NCBI GenBank assembly: GCA_030539275.1
Contig: JAUNSK010000003.1
Coordinates: 62,001 to 126,000, forward strand
Direction of reading: 5' to 3'
Source of the DNA: Oscillospiraceae bacterium
GTDB taxonomy: Bacteria; Bacillota; Clostridia; Oscillospirales; Ruminococcaceae
Length of the DNA: 64,000 bases
The translations under genes were made by a program, and so were the position numbers. Below the pieces are notes generated by a model, which did no database searches, had not been told where the DNA came from, and was given only the letters and a program-made list of their open reading frames with translations. Positions 1 through 8,317 of this stretch are shown here, one piece after another (positions within the stretch are counted from its first letter, which is position 1; each line of letters starts with the position of its first letter).

Positions 1-1
1 A

Positions 2-2044
2 GAGCTCGAAAAACAAAACCTCACTATATATGAAAACTTCTATAAAGAAGAAAAAACAGGCGGTTTTGACAGCACACTTCGTATTTTTATCAACAGAGAG
101 AAAATCAACAGGGTTTGTCTCATGGACGGCAGATTTCCTGAAAGTGAGAATGAAATAGCAATAGACAGAATGTATGCGGATAACAACAAGCTGACAACGG
201 GTGAAGAAATAGAATTAGGTTCAAAAACTCTTAAGATCTCAGGTCTTGTGGCGCTCTCAGACTATAGTGCACTGTATTCCAGCCCTTCAGATCTGATGTT
301 TGATGCATCAAAGTTTGGTGTATCTGTTATGACCAGAGAGGGATATGACAGCATAAATGACAAAAACCTGCATTACAGCTATTCATTCAAGTATGATAAC
401 CCTCCCGGTGACGATGAAGAAGCAAAGAAAATGAGTGATGACTTTATTGACGTTCTATCTGAAAAAGCCATAGAGTCAATGAACTATGTAACAAACTATA
501 TTCCTGAGTATTCAAATCAGGCTATTATTTTTACAGGTGACGATCTCAAGGGCGATAATATGGCATTCACGGTTTTCCTGTACTTAGTTATTGCAATTAT
601 CGCATTTATCTTTGCTATCATGACAAGCAATACTATTACAAAAGAAGCTAACGTAATTGGAACACTGAGAGCCTCAGGATACTCAAGAGGGGAACTGGTG
701 CGTCATTATCTGACTATGCCGATGATAGTAGTATTGATTGCGGCGGCTGTTGGAAATGTGCTCGGATATACATGTCTCAAGGACTATATGGCAGATGCAT
801 ATTACGGCAGCTACAGTCTTCCTACATATGTTACACTATGGAATGCAGACGCATTTATCAAAACAACAGCAGGTCCGCTAATACTTATGTTCATCATAAA
901 TCTAGCGGTACTTGAAGACAAACTGCGTCTTTCACCGCTCAAATTTATCAGACGTGATCTTGCCAGAAAAACTAAGAAGAAGGCACTTCACCTTAATACA
1001 AAAATTCCGATATTGCACAGATTCAGGATCCGTGTAATATTTCAGAATATACCTAACTACATAACGATCTTTACAGGTGTATTACTTGCAAATGTAATTC
1101 TTCTTTTCGGTCTGGGATTAGACCCTCTGCTTACACATTATGAGCATGATATCACATCAAATATGATATGTGATTATCAGTATCTGCTCAAAGCGGGGCA
1201 GGAGACAAAGACAGACGGCGCTGAAAAATTCTGCGCAGGTGCACTTGATACTGTTGACATCAAACATAAAAGTGAAACTGCTTCGGTTTATGGAATTGCA
1301 GCTGACAGCAGATACATTGATATTGATTTCAAAGACGGTGTATATATTACAAATGCATATTCAGAAAAGTTCGGACTGCACAAAGGTGACACACTCAAAG
1401 TTAAGGAAAAATACAGCCATGATGAATACAGTTTTGTTATTGACGGTGTTTATTATTATCCTTCATCAATAGCGATCTTTATGGACCAGGATAAATTTAA
1501 TGAAACGTTTGATAATGAAGACGGATATTTCAACGGATACTTTACTGATAATGAAATAACCGATATAGAGGATGTATATATTGCCTCAAAGATCACACAG
1601 GATGACTTTACAAAGGTATCACGTCAGCTTGAGATATCTATGGGCAACATGATGACGCTTTTCGTAGGTTTCGGAGTTATTATGTTTGTCCTGATAATAT
1701 ATCTTCTGTCAAAAATAATCATTGAAAAGAATGCACAGTCGATATCAATGACGAAAATACTCGGATATAAAGCATCAGAGATCGGAGGACTTTACGTTTT
1801 ATCTACTGCACTTGTAGTTGCCGCTTCACTTCTTATCACGATCCCGGTCTGCAATGTACTGATGGATAAACTTATCACTGTTGCTATGTCAGGCTATTCA
1901 GGCTGGCTGCCATACTATGTTCCGTTCAGTGTATTTGTAAAAATGGCTGCACTGGGACTTGGTTCATATGCTGTGGTTGCTGCACTTCAGTATATCAAGA
2001 TAGGACACATATCTAAGAGTGATGCACTAAAAAATGCAGAATGA
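2..2044 (+). CDS. FtsX-like ABC transporter permease, 5' end outside window
   Basis: The reading frame is open from base 2, so the gene is cut by the window edge; the first ATG at 122 is internal. The protein has the MacB/FtsX plan: extracellular domains between membrane segments. The helices fall around bases 565-620, 715-770, 880-920, 1060-1120, 1660-1715, 1795-1860 and 1940-1995. Large permeases of this kind (two FtsX cores) in Firmicutes work with an ATPase encoded next door, often for antimicrobial-peptide or lipid handling. The ATPase, if present, lies left of the window. An intrinsic terminator follows directly. The family is clear; the substrate cannot be told. Confidence 0.85.
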   Translation, partial: ELEKQNLTIYENFYKEEKTGGFDSTLRIFINREKINRVCLMDGRFPESENEIAIDRMYADNNKLTTGEEIELGSKTLKISGLVALSDYSALYSSPSDLMFDASKFGVSVMTREGYDSINDKNLHYSYSFKYDNPPGDDEEAKKMSDDFIDVLSEKAIESMNYVTNYIPEYSNQAIIFTGDDLKGDNMAFTVFLYLVIAIIAFIFAIMTSNTITKEANVIGTLRASGYSRGELVRHYLTMPMIVVLIAAAVGNVLGYTCLKDYMADAYYGSYSLPTYVTLWNADAFIKTTAGPLILMFIINLAVLEDKLRLSPLKFIRRDLARKTKKKALHLNTKIPILHRFRIRVIFQNIPNYITIFTGVLLANVILLFGLGLDPLLTHYEHDITSNMICDYQYLLKAGQETKTDGAEKFCAGALDTVDIKHKSETASVYGIAADSRYIDIDFKDGVYITNAYSEKFGLHKGDTLKVKEKYSHDEYSFVIDGVYYYPSSIAIFMDQDKFNETFDNEDGYFNGYFTDNEITDIEDVYIASKITQDDFTKVSRQLEISMGNMMTLFVGFGVIMFVLIIYLLSKIIIEKNAQSISMTKILGYKASEIGGLYVLSTALVVAASLLITIPVCNVLMDKLITVAMSGYSGWLPYYVPFSVFVKMAALGLGSYAVVAALQYIKIGHISKSDALKNAE

Positions 2045-2080
2045 TAAAAATCCGTGATAAATAATAATTTATTTTCATAT

Positions 2081-2112
2081 CCTCACTGAAAAATTATTCA
2101 GTGAGGATTTTT
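2081..2112 (+). terminator. Intrinsic terminator of the FtsX-like gene
   Basis: A perfect 10-bp stem (CCTCACTGAA with TTCAGTGAGG) around a 6-nt loop is followed by a T-rich run (ATTTTTC), 37 bases after the stop codon. Confidence 0.8.
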
Positions 2113-2209
2113 CATTACACTTTTGTCTCAGATAAATTTATCACAGCGATAAAAGCCGGAAATATCGATAGAATAAATAAAAAATAATGAATAATTCTGT
2201 TAAATATTG

Positions 2210-2238
2210 TTGACCTGAGTTGCATTTTATTGTATAAT
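2210..2238 (+). promoter_or_regulatory. Sigma-A-type promoter of the SUFU-domain gene
   Basis: TTGACC at 2210-2215 and TATAAT at 2233-2238 are separated by 17 bases. The start codon of the next gene lies about 120 bases downstream. Confidence 0.7.
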
Positions 2239-2361
2239 AAAATAAAATATGCAGAAAATGCTAAATAAAATAATGCAAAACAAATATGTTTCTGAATGAA
2301 AAACAAGTCTGAGAAAAGACTTTTTTAGTACCATGACATTATACTGATAAGGAGAAATACT

Positions 2362-3429
2362 ATGGAATTTATTTATGAGAGCGAATCTCCGATATGCGGT
2401 CTTACGGCCTGCGTTTCAAGGGAAAAGGACTGTTATTACTTCTACATAATGGGTGCGGCTGAACAAGGATTTAAGGTGCTGAGAATATTATGGATCTGTA
2501 ACAGAAAGCCCGCTCCTGATGAACTCGTCTTTCCGGATGGTCCGGGCGGCGGTGCACCGATGCTGCCGGCAGGATATGTAGCACATGATCCCAGGGGTAT
2601 GGAACTTGATGAGAGTAAAATGAAAATTGTATGGTATGAATCAGGCGACTGCGCAGCTCTGTTCTACAACAACGAGCTTTTGTGTACTATTCCTCCGATT
2701 GCCGGACTATATGACTTTCCCGGTTTTTCAAGATACGCAAAGGGACAGCACAGGTATGCCTGGGGTTTTCCGGATGATCCGGACTCAATAATTAAGAGAG
2801 CTGAAGAAAGTGCAGCGTTCTGGAATTATATGAACCGTGATCCCTGGCAGGATATTCAGACAACGCATATGAAAGCGATCGAAGGCTTTTTTGGAAAGCA
2901 TGAAAAATACTATGCCATTGACGGCGGCAATTTTCCTCCCAAGGCTATTATGCAGGGACGAAAATACGGAAGGATCTATGGAATAACACTTGGAGTAAGT
3001 ATGTTCCCGATGCCGAAGTCTGATATAAAGTTTGGTTCAGACTCTCAGCTGTTTGGCCGAATAGAACTCGGATTCTGTGCGCAGGAATCCTACTCATCGA
3101 TATGTGAAAAAATGTTTTCATACATGTCAGGAATATCATGTATGCCATGGAGAGAACTCGATATATTAGGACACGGACATACGATCGACTGCAGAATTTC
3201 TGACAGATTTACAAATCTGCTGCTTATTAATCCTTCGTTGGTTCCTAATATGGAACAGCCGGTATATGACGAATTTATGGGTGCTCCTGTAAATCTTCTA
3301 TGGCTTGTTCCGATTACAGACGAGGAAATGGCTCTTCTTAATGAAATAAAGATATTTGAGTTTGTCAAGCGTGCAAGAATCCAGGCAAATATCCACGTAT
3401 TTGACGGAAAGCCGAAGTTTATACGATAA
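2362..3429 (+). CDS. Suppressor-of-fused (SUFU) domain protein
   Basis: A 355-residue soluble protein with no signal peptide. The C-terminal half carries the pattern of bacterial SUFU proteins: a W-x-x-L...GHGHTID segment near residue 265, then a hydrophobic strand with LLLINPSLVP and a late strand with LLWLVPITDEE. Bacterial SUFU proteins are commonly immunity proteins in polymorphic-toxin loci or orphan relatives. Here the gene stands alone, with its own promoter, an AAGGAG ribosome site and a terminator, and no toxin gene is visible within several kilobases. The domain call is fairly firm; an immunity role is inference from the family only. Confidence 0.7.
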   Translation: MEFIYESESPICGLTACVSREKDCYYFYIMGAAEQGFKVLRILWICNRKPAPDELVFPDGPGGGAPMLPAGYVAHDPRGMELDESKMKIVWYESGDCAALFYNNELLCTIPPIAGLYDFPGFSRYAKGQHRYAWGFPDDPDSIIKRAEESAAFWNYMNRDPWQDIQTTHMKAIEGFFGKHEKYYAIDGGNFPPKAIMQGRKYGRIYGITLGVSMFPMPKSDIKFGSDSQLFGRIELGFCAQESYSSICEKMFSYMSGISCMPWRELDILGHGHTIDCRISDRFTNLLLINPSLVPNMEQPVYDEFMGAPVNLLWLVPITDEEMALLNEIKIFEFVKRARIQANIHVFDGKPKFIR

Positions 3430-3568
3430 ATAATATCCGTAATTATAAAATGGCAGCTGATGTTATGAAAGCATTTGATGACAACGGCTATATAAAAATT
3501 TATAATTTCATTATGCTCAGGCATTTGTTTATGTCAGGGTAAAGAAAACAGAATAAATATACAACTAT

Positions 3569-3620
3569 ACGCCCTTACACCGGCCAGTGAAGATTCCGGT
3601 GCAGGGGCGTATTATTTTTA
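3569..3620. terminator. Terminator between convergent genes
   Basis: Arms ACGCCC..CACCGG and CCGGTG..GGGGCGT pair across a 12-nt loop and are followed on the plus strand by TATTATTTTTATTT. It lies between the SUFU gene and bioA, which converge, and may serve both. Confidence 0.65.
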
Positions 3621-3641
3621 TTTATCAAAGTTTAAAGTAAA

Positions 3642-4844
3642 TTACTTCTTCTCAAACCACATTTTCATTGTACTAAGAACCTTTACAAGCTCATCCTCTG
3701 TGATGATATATGGTACCATAGCATAGAGGTAGTTAAGAAACGGTCGGCTGAATACTCCGTGTTCATAAGCAAACTGCTGGTAACCGTCAAGAACGCTGCT
3801 GTCGTATACTTCGATGCAGACACATCCTCCCATTATGCGGACTTCCTTTATCCTTTCGTCAGTAAATCCCGACATTTCACGGCGTGTGATCTGCTTGATA
3901 CGTCTGATCTTAGACATATAATCCTGCTGCTCAAATAATTCGATGGACCTAAGTGCTGCACTGCAGGCAAGTGCATTCCCCATAAATGTCGGGCCGTGCA
4001 TGAGAGCCTTTTCCTGTGCATTGTCATAAAAACCGTCATACACCTTTTTATTTGCAACAGTCACGGCATGTCCGATATGTCCGCCTGTAAGGGCTTTTCC
4101 GAGAACGATGATATCAGGAAGCACAAGGTCGGCCACAAAACGGTTTCCGGTACGCCCGAAACCTGTTGCAACCTCATCAAATATCAGGAGAATACCATAA
4201 TTGTCACACAGTTGCCTTGCACGTTTTAAAAATGATATATCATACATTCTCATTCCGCCGGCACCCTGCAGAAGAGGTTCCACAATAAAGCAGTTGAGCT
4301 CATTATGATATTTTAAGAAAGCATCCTCAAGTGCAGGTATTTCAGTAGGAATATGAACAGTATACTTTTTTTCACCGTATGCCTCAAGTATAAAATGATA
4401 ATCCTCATCGTCTCCGACTTCCATTGCCTTAAATGTATCACCATGGTATGCATGTCTTAGAGCAAGGACCTTTGTACGCTTCATATCACCTTTGTTTACA
4501 TAATACTGAAGAGCCATTTTGAGTGCAACCTCAACGCCGACACTGCCTGAATCCGAGAAAAAGCAGTAATCAAGGTCACCGGGCAGAAACTCAGCAAGCT
4601 TGCTTGACAACCTTTCGACCGGTTCATGTGTCAGACCGCCGAGCATAATATGTGAAAACCTGTCGGCCTGCTCCTTTATAGCCTGTGTGATTACGGGATT
4701 TTTGTATCCGTGGATCACACTCCACCATGACGATACGGAATCTATCATTTTCTTATCCTGAGTATATAAGTATACACCTTCTGCATCAACTATTTTATAT
4801 GGTTCTTTCATTGTCTTCATCTGTTCATAAGGATACCAGATCAT
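3642..4844 (-). CDS. bioA: Adenosylmethionine-8-amino-7-oxononanoate aminotransferase
   Basis: This PLP enzyme transfers the amino group of S-adenosylmethionine to KAPA to give DAPA, the antepenultimate step of biotin synthesis. The N-terminal WYPYEQM and SSWWSVIHGY motifs are typical of BioA. DEVATGFGRTG and the PLP-lysine motif LGKALTGG (near residue 248) are present. I choose the ATG at 4844 because a GGAGGG ribosome site sits 8 bases upstream; an in-frame ATG further upstream would overlap bioD and lacks a site. At 400 residues it is slightly short of the usual 420-450. It is the last gene of the bioYBDA operon, 19 bases after bioD. Confidence 0.95.
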   Translation of the reverse strand: MIWYPYEQMKTMKEPYKIVDAEGVYLYTQDKKMIDSVSSWWSVIHGYKNPVITQAIKEQADRFSHIMLGGLTHEPVERLSSKLAEFLPGDLDYCFFSDSGSVGVEVALKMALQYYVNKGDMKRTKVLALRHAYHGDTFKAMEVGDDEDYHFILEAYGEKKYTVHIPTEIPALEDAFLKYHNELNCFIVEPLLQGAGGMRMYDISFLKRARQLCDNYGILLIFDEVATGFGRTGNRFVADLVLPDIIVLGKALTGGHIGHAVTVANKKVYDGFYDNAQEKALMHGPTFMGNALACSAALRSIELFEQQDYMSKIRRIKQITRREMSGFTDERIKEVRIMGGCVCIEVYDSSVLDGYQQFAYEHGVFSRPFLNYLYAMVPYIITEDELVKVLSTMKMWFEKK

Positions 4845-4863
4845 ATTTTTTACCCTCCGGTTG

Positions 4864-5547
4864 TTATTCATACAATGATGCAAGAAGCCCTGCATCTGTT
4901 TCAAGCTCTGTATCGTCGTCGCCGACACATGCAAGCACCCTGACCCCTGTCATGTACTCACACATAAATCTGTTGTCTTCCTCCATTACATTTCCTGCGT
5001 GGTAATGATTGAGGATAATGCCCTTGACAGGAAGACCGGCGTGTTCCATATATTTAACTGTAAGAACTACACTGTTGATCGTTCCGAGTCCTGCGTCAGC
5101 TATAATAAGGCATGAAAGGTCCAGTTCTTTTATAACGTCCGTGAGCTGTATCTTTTCCTCATCAAAGCATACAGGACATAGTATCCCGCCGCTGCCCTCC
5201 ATTGTAACATAGTCATATTTACGGCATATGTCATCAAATCTTTCTTTTACAACAGACATTCTGACCGGGTTTCCTTCTATCCTTGATGCAAGGTGAGGGG
5301 AGACTGCATTTTCATATACATACGGACACATCTCTTCAAGCGGCTGTGAAATTCCTGAAATATTCTTAACACAAAGTGAATCACCCGGGATCAGAGTTCC
5401 GTCTTCTTTTCTTTTGTTTCCGCTCATCGCTGCTTTGAAATATGCTGCATTTTTCCCTGAATCTTTAAGCTTTTTCAGGATCAGTCCCGTTACATATGTT
5501 TTTCCGACATCAGTGCCGGTGCCTGTGATAAACAGATTTTTACTCAT
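4864..5547 (-). CDS. bioD: ATP-dependent dethiobiotin synthetase
   Basis: BioD closes the ureido ring of dethiobiotin from DAPA, CO2 and ATP. The N-terminal P-loop GTGTDVGKT (residues 9-17) matches the family. A GSGG segment near residue 117 (in MEGSGGILCP) fits the BioD motif for the second substrate-binding region. The usual KPVxSG after strand 2 is altered here to KAAMSG, a mild divergence. The length of 227 residues is typical. The start overlaps the bioB stop by 8 bases (ATGAGTAA), so the two are probably translationally coupled. Confidence 0.95.
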   Translation of the reverse strand: MSKNLFITGTGTDVGKTYVTGLILKKLKDSGKNAAYFKAAMSGNKRKEDGTLIPGDSLCVKNISGISQPLEEMCPYVYENAVSPHLASRIEGNPVRMSVVKERFDDICRKYDYVTMEGSGGILCPVCFDEEKIQLTDVIKELDLSCLIIADAGLGTINSVVLTVKYMEHAGLPVKGIILNHYHAGNVMEEDNRFMCEYMTGVRVLACVGDDDTELETDAGLLASLYE

Positions 5548-6514
5548 TGTCCGCTCTTACCCCGAATCCTGTTTCTCTGATCATTTTCATATCTGTCTTA
5601 ACAGTAATTCCTGCTGTTGTCAGCATATCACCGCTTATTGCTGCATTTGCGCCGCTCATAAAGCATGCCTGTCCTTTGTCATCAAGAAGTCCGCGTCCGC
5701 CTGCAAGACGTATCGAACCATGCGGGATAAGAAATCTGAAAACTGCTACGCAGCGGCAGGCTTCTTCATTTGTAAGAGGCTTATTATGCTCATACGGCGT
5801 ACCCGGAATAGGGTTAAGGAGATTTACTGGAACAGATCTAACTCCGAGTTCACGAGCGGTCATGACCATATCGATCCTGTCCTCCATGGTTTCGCCAAGT
5901 CCGAGAATTCCGCCCGAACACACTGAAAGTCCGGCTTTCTTTGCGGCCCTCAGTGTTTCGATCTTTTCTTCATATGTATGTGTTGTACAAACCTCAGGAA
6001 AATATCTGGCTGAAGTTTCAAGATTGCAGTGTACACGTTCGGCACCGGCTGCCTTTAATTTTTGAAACTGCTCTAAACCAAGAAGTCCGGGTGAAATGCA
6101 GACCCTGATATTTGTTTCACGGCAGATATTCTTAATGCTTTCACACAAGCTGTCAACTTCAGTATCTGAGAGCCTTTTGCCTGATGTTACGATAGAGAAT
6201 CTCAATACACCCTGGCTTTCGTTGTGTTTTGCTTCCTTAAGAAGGGCATCCGAATCAAGCAGAGGATAAGTTTCGGTACATGTTGTTTTGTAGTATGCGC
6301 TCTGGGCGCAGTACTTGCAGTCTTCAGAGCATTTACCGCATTTGCCGTTAATGATCGTGCAGATATCAAAACCTGTTCCGCTGCATATTTTTCGTATTTC
6401 GTCAGCAGCTGCTGTCAGTTCTTCAAGCGGCTGATGTGACAATTCAATAGCTTCCTCACGTGTTATCGTTTCACCACGAAGGACTTTTTCTTTTAATCTT
6501 TCAACAACATTCAT
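5540..6514 (-). CDS. bioB: Biotin synthase (radical SAM)
   Basis: BioB inserts sulfur into dethiobiotin. The radical-SAM cluster motif CxxxCxxC is at Cys62, Cys66 and Cys69 (CSEDCKYC), followed by AQS as in classic BioB. The later NLE(T/S), NLLNPIPGTP and RLAGGRG segments are also characteristic. The length of 324 residues is normal. The start overlaps the end of bioY by 14 bases. BioF, BioH/BioC or BioW-type early-pathway genes are absent here, so the cell either has them elsewhere or relies on imported precursors. Confidence 0.97.
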   Translation of the reverse strand: MNVVERLKEKVLRGETITREEAIELSHQPLEELTAAADEIRKICSGTGFDICTIINGKCGKCSEDCKYCAQSAYYKTTCTETYPLLDSDALLKEAKHNESQGVLRFSIVTSGKRLSDTEVDSLCESIKNICRETNIRVCISPGLLGLEQFQKLKAAGAERVHCNLETSARYFPEVCTTHTYEEKIETLRAAKKAGLSVCSGGILGLGETMEDRIDMVMTARELGVRSVPVNLLNPIPGTPYEHNKPLTNEEACRCVAVFRFLIPHGSIRLAGGRGLLDDKGQACFMSGANAAISGDMLTTAGITVKTDMKMIRETGFGVRADNE

Positions 6515-7073
6515 TTTCAGTTACTCCTGTTTTACACAAAATCGGTCTCAGACGTTTAAATATATAAGCTGCCAGAAAACACAGGCATATGTCACCCGGT
6601 ACTGCCAGAACAAAGCAGTAAAGAAACAGCGGCCACAGTGCAATCGGCGTATTAATAACAAAATTGCATATGACATAATACCATACCATTCCGGCTGCAT
6701 ACACAATAAAGAGTCCTGTAAAGTTAGCGAGAAGCGTCCGCTTAAAGCTGAACTCTTTCATTGTCTCGGTCATGCGTCCTGTAACAAAGCTTGCAGCAAC
6801 AAACCCCAGTATGTACCCGAAGCTGGGCTTCAGCAGATACCATATCCCTCCGCCTTCCGCAAAAACAGGCAGTCCGATAAGTCCCAGCAGCGCATACAGA
6901 CCAACGCTCAGCGCTCCTTTTTTTGCTCCCAGCACAAGTCCGGCAAGCATGGTGAACAGAAACTGCAGAGTAAACGGTACAACAGGCACAGGAATACGTA
7001 TAAATGCCCCGATTGCTGTCAGTGCCGTGAACAGAGCACATAGGATCATAGATCTTGTTCTTGTGTTTTTCAA
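6501..7073 (-). CDS. bioY: Biotin transporter substrate-binding subunit BioY
   Basis: BioY is the S component of an ECF-type biotin transporter. The 190-residue protein is almost wholly hydrophobic with about six membrane segments and carries the family's RIPVPVVPFTLQ motif near residue 26 and GYILGFVAA. The start is a TTG at 7073 with an AGGAGTG ribosome site 7 bases upstream. It is the first gene of the operon, downstream of a consensus promoter overlapped by a BirA box, so uptake and synthesis would be co-repressed by biotin. The energising subunits EcfA/EcfT are not in the window. Confidence 0.95.
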   Translation of the reverse strand: MKNTRTRSMILCALFTALTAIGAFIRIPVPVVPFTLQFLFTMLAGLVLGAKKGALSVGLYALLGLIGLPVFAEGGGIWYLLKPSFGYILGFVAASFVTGRMTETMKEFSFKRTLLANFTGLFIVYAAGMVWYYVICNFVINTPIALWPLFLYCFVLAVPGDICLCFLAAYIFKRLRPILCKTGVTENECC

Positions 7074-7110
7074 TTAAAAGCACTCCTAAGTGATTATTTT
7101 TTCTTTTGTC

Positions 7111-7139
7111 ATTGTAGCATATGAGCAGAATAATGTCAA
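7111..7139 (-). promoter_or_regulatory. Promoter of the bioYBDA operon
   Basis: Read on the minus strand, TTGACA (7139-7134) and TACAAT (7116-7111) are separated by exactly 17 bases. It lies about 40 bases upstream of the bioY TTG start. Confidence 0.85.
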
Positions 7140-7165
7140 CCTAATAATTGTTTATGGGTGACAAT
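7132..7165 (-). promoter_or_regulatory. BirA biotin-repressor operator
   Basis: Half-sites AATGTCAACC (7132-7141) and GGGTGACAAT (7156-7165) are inverted around a 14-base spacer. The Firmicutes BirA box is known as a TTGT-AACC type half-site repeated in inverted order at about this spacing. The left half-site contains the -35 element, so bound BirA-biotinyl-AMP would block the promoter. Confidence 0.8.
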
Positions 7166-7253
7166 TATCAATGCAAATATCACTTATCTGCTTTTATATC
7201 TGGTCGTCTAAGATCGATGCACTGGCTTAATAAACAGGAAATGAGAGGTGCAG

Positions 7254-7370
7254 ATGGTCAGAATTAAAGAAGCAATGGAATATCTGAATAAAAGACGTAA
7301 TATAGATGTAGAGGAAACGAGCTGTAATACAAAAACTTTACATATACTGCATACAAATATCAGTTAAAAT
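7254..7370 (+). CDS. Possible small protein (38 residues)
   Basis: A short frame starting ATGGTCAGAATT is preceded by GAGAGGTG at a short spacing. The peptide begins with an amphipathic stretch (IKEAMEYLNKRR) and has no family I recognise. The following 120 bases to the next gene hold a second copy of the sequence GAGCTGTAATAC found near the end of this frame. It could be a small gene, a remnant, or chance. Confidence 0.25.
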
Positions 7371-7509
7371 AATATTCTGCAAAATTGTTATCAGGAAAAA
7401 GATTATTTTTTATTCTGCTTAAAAGGTGAACACAGAATTATCAGATAAAAGGATAAGTAATGCAGAGTGTGAGCTGTAATACGAAAAAAATGAAATGGGG
7501 GATAATAGC

Positions 7510-7899
7510 ATGGCTTCGAGGATATATTACAGGGGACTAAGAGATCAGTGGGAAATAAATCGGATTAAAGCTAATGGAACGGTTGGTGGGCGAATAGCTG
7601 CTAATCCTCCAAGGGCACCTTCACAAATCGAATATAATAATTATATTATGACAAAAAAAGGCTCGGGGGGAGAGTTTCCGGTTCCGATGCGTAGGATAAG
7701 AATGCCTGAATTTACTGAATATACTACTCAAGAACATATAGCCAGGCAGTACGGTCACCGCCCACGCTCAGGATTTTATATAAAGGTGCTAGTTGATAGT
7801 ATGTATGTGATGGATATTGATGATGTTGCTTTTAGTGAACACGGAGTTCTGATCCGCAGTGATACTCCTATAATAAGAGGAAAATTTTTTCCGGCCTGA
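7510..7899 (+). CDS. Unknown small protein, possible ADP-ribosyltransferase-like fold
   Basis: I do not firmly recognise this 129-residue protein. Three features resemble the R-S-E class of ADP-ribosyltransferase folds: an N-terminal YYRGL (Arg), a central FTEYTT followed by a helix with QYG, and a C-terminal SEHGVLI strand with Glu in the place of the catalytic EXE region. No signal peptide or membrane segment is present. The start is taken at 7510, where GGGGG lies 8 bases upstream; an ATG at 7495 (134 residues) is possible. It stands alone between two intergenic stretches and ends before a terminator. The fold suggestion is weak inference. Confidence 0.5.
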   Translation: MASRIYYRGLRDQWEINRIKANGTVGGRIAANPPRAPSQIEYNNYIMTKKGSGGEFPVPMRRIRMPEFTEYTTQEHIARQYGHRPRSGFYIKVLVDSMYVMDIDDVAFSEHGVLIRSDTPIIRGKFFPA

Positions 7900-8033
7900 G
7901 CAGTACGTTATTACAGTAAATAAATATATCTTACTTACTAAGTATAAGCTTTCTATTTGGTTGTAAGTACAGCAACATGAGATCCAGGGAAAACACAGTG
8001 TCCGATAAAAATATTTAACTGAATATTTATCAT

Positions 8034-8061
8034 AGCAGCCGTTATTCCCGGCTGCTTTTTT
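8034..8061 (+). terminator. Intrinsic terminator
   Basis: AGCAGCCG and CGGCTGC-type arms pair across TTATTCC and are followed by TTTTTTG. It is the likely end of the transcript from the 7510 gene. Confidence 0.7.
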
Positions 8062-8181
8062 GTGTACTGCCATAAAAATACCAAAGCTGCATTTTTATGT
8101 TTGATCTTCCAAAAGAGTAATGATTTATTTATTTACATTCAACAAAAAATCTATATTCTATACCATTTTTACCAAAATATT

Positions 8182-8210
8182 TTGTCGAATTATGTTGAAT
8201 TATATACTAT
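8182..8210 (+). promoter_or_regulatory. Candidate promoter of the glycan cluster
   Basis: TTGTCG (8182-8187) and TACTAT (8205-8210) with a 17-base spacer lie about 110 bases before the first glycosyltransferase. The boxes deviate from consensus. Confidence 0.45.
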
Positions 8211-8317
8211 GGTGTGATAAAATGTTAAAGTGATTTTAATACTATAGTTACAATCTTTAGTGTTATAATCCATATTATGAAATCCTGGTACCACTTTTAT
8301 AATAAGAGAGGTGTAAT

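Larger units (their letters stand above)
7900..8317. other. Intergenic stretch with terminator and glycan-cluster promoter
   Basis: No convincing gene in 418 bases. It holds a terminator near 8034-8061 and a likely promoter at 8182-8210; the rest is AT-rich sequence. Confidence 0.6.

Noticed and set aside
2115..2306. Minus-strand hydrophobic frame of 63 codons
   Set aside because: It covers the promoter of the SUFU gene and lacks a ribosome site; AT-rich DNA easily encodes Phe/Ile-rich frames.
3450..3542. Short plus-strand frame of 30 codons after the SUFU gene
   Set aside because: No ribosome site or promoter; probably chance or a remnant.
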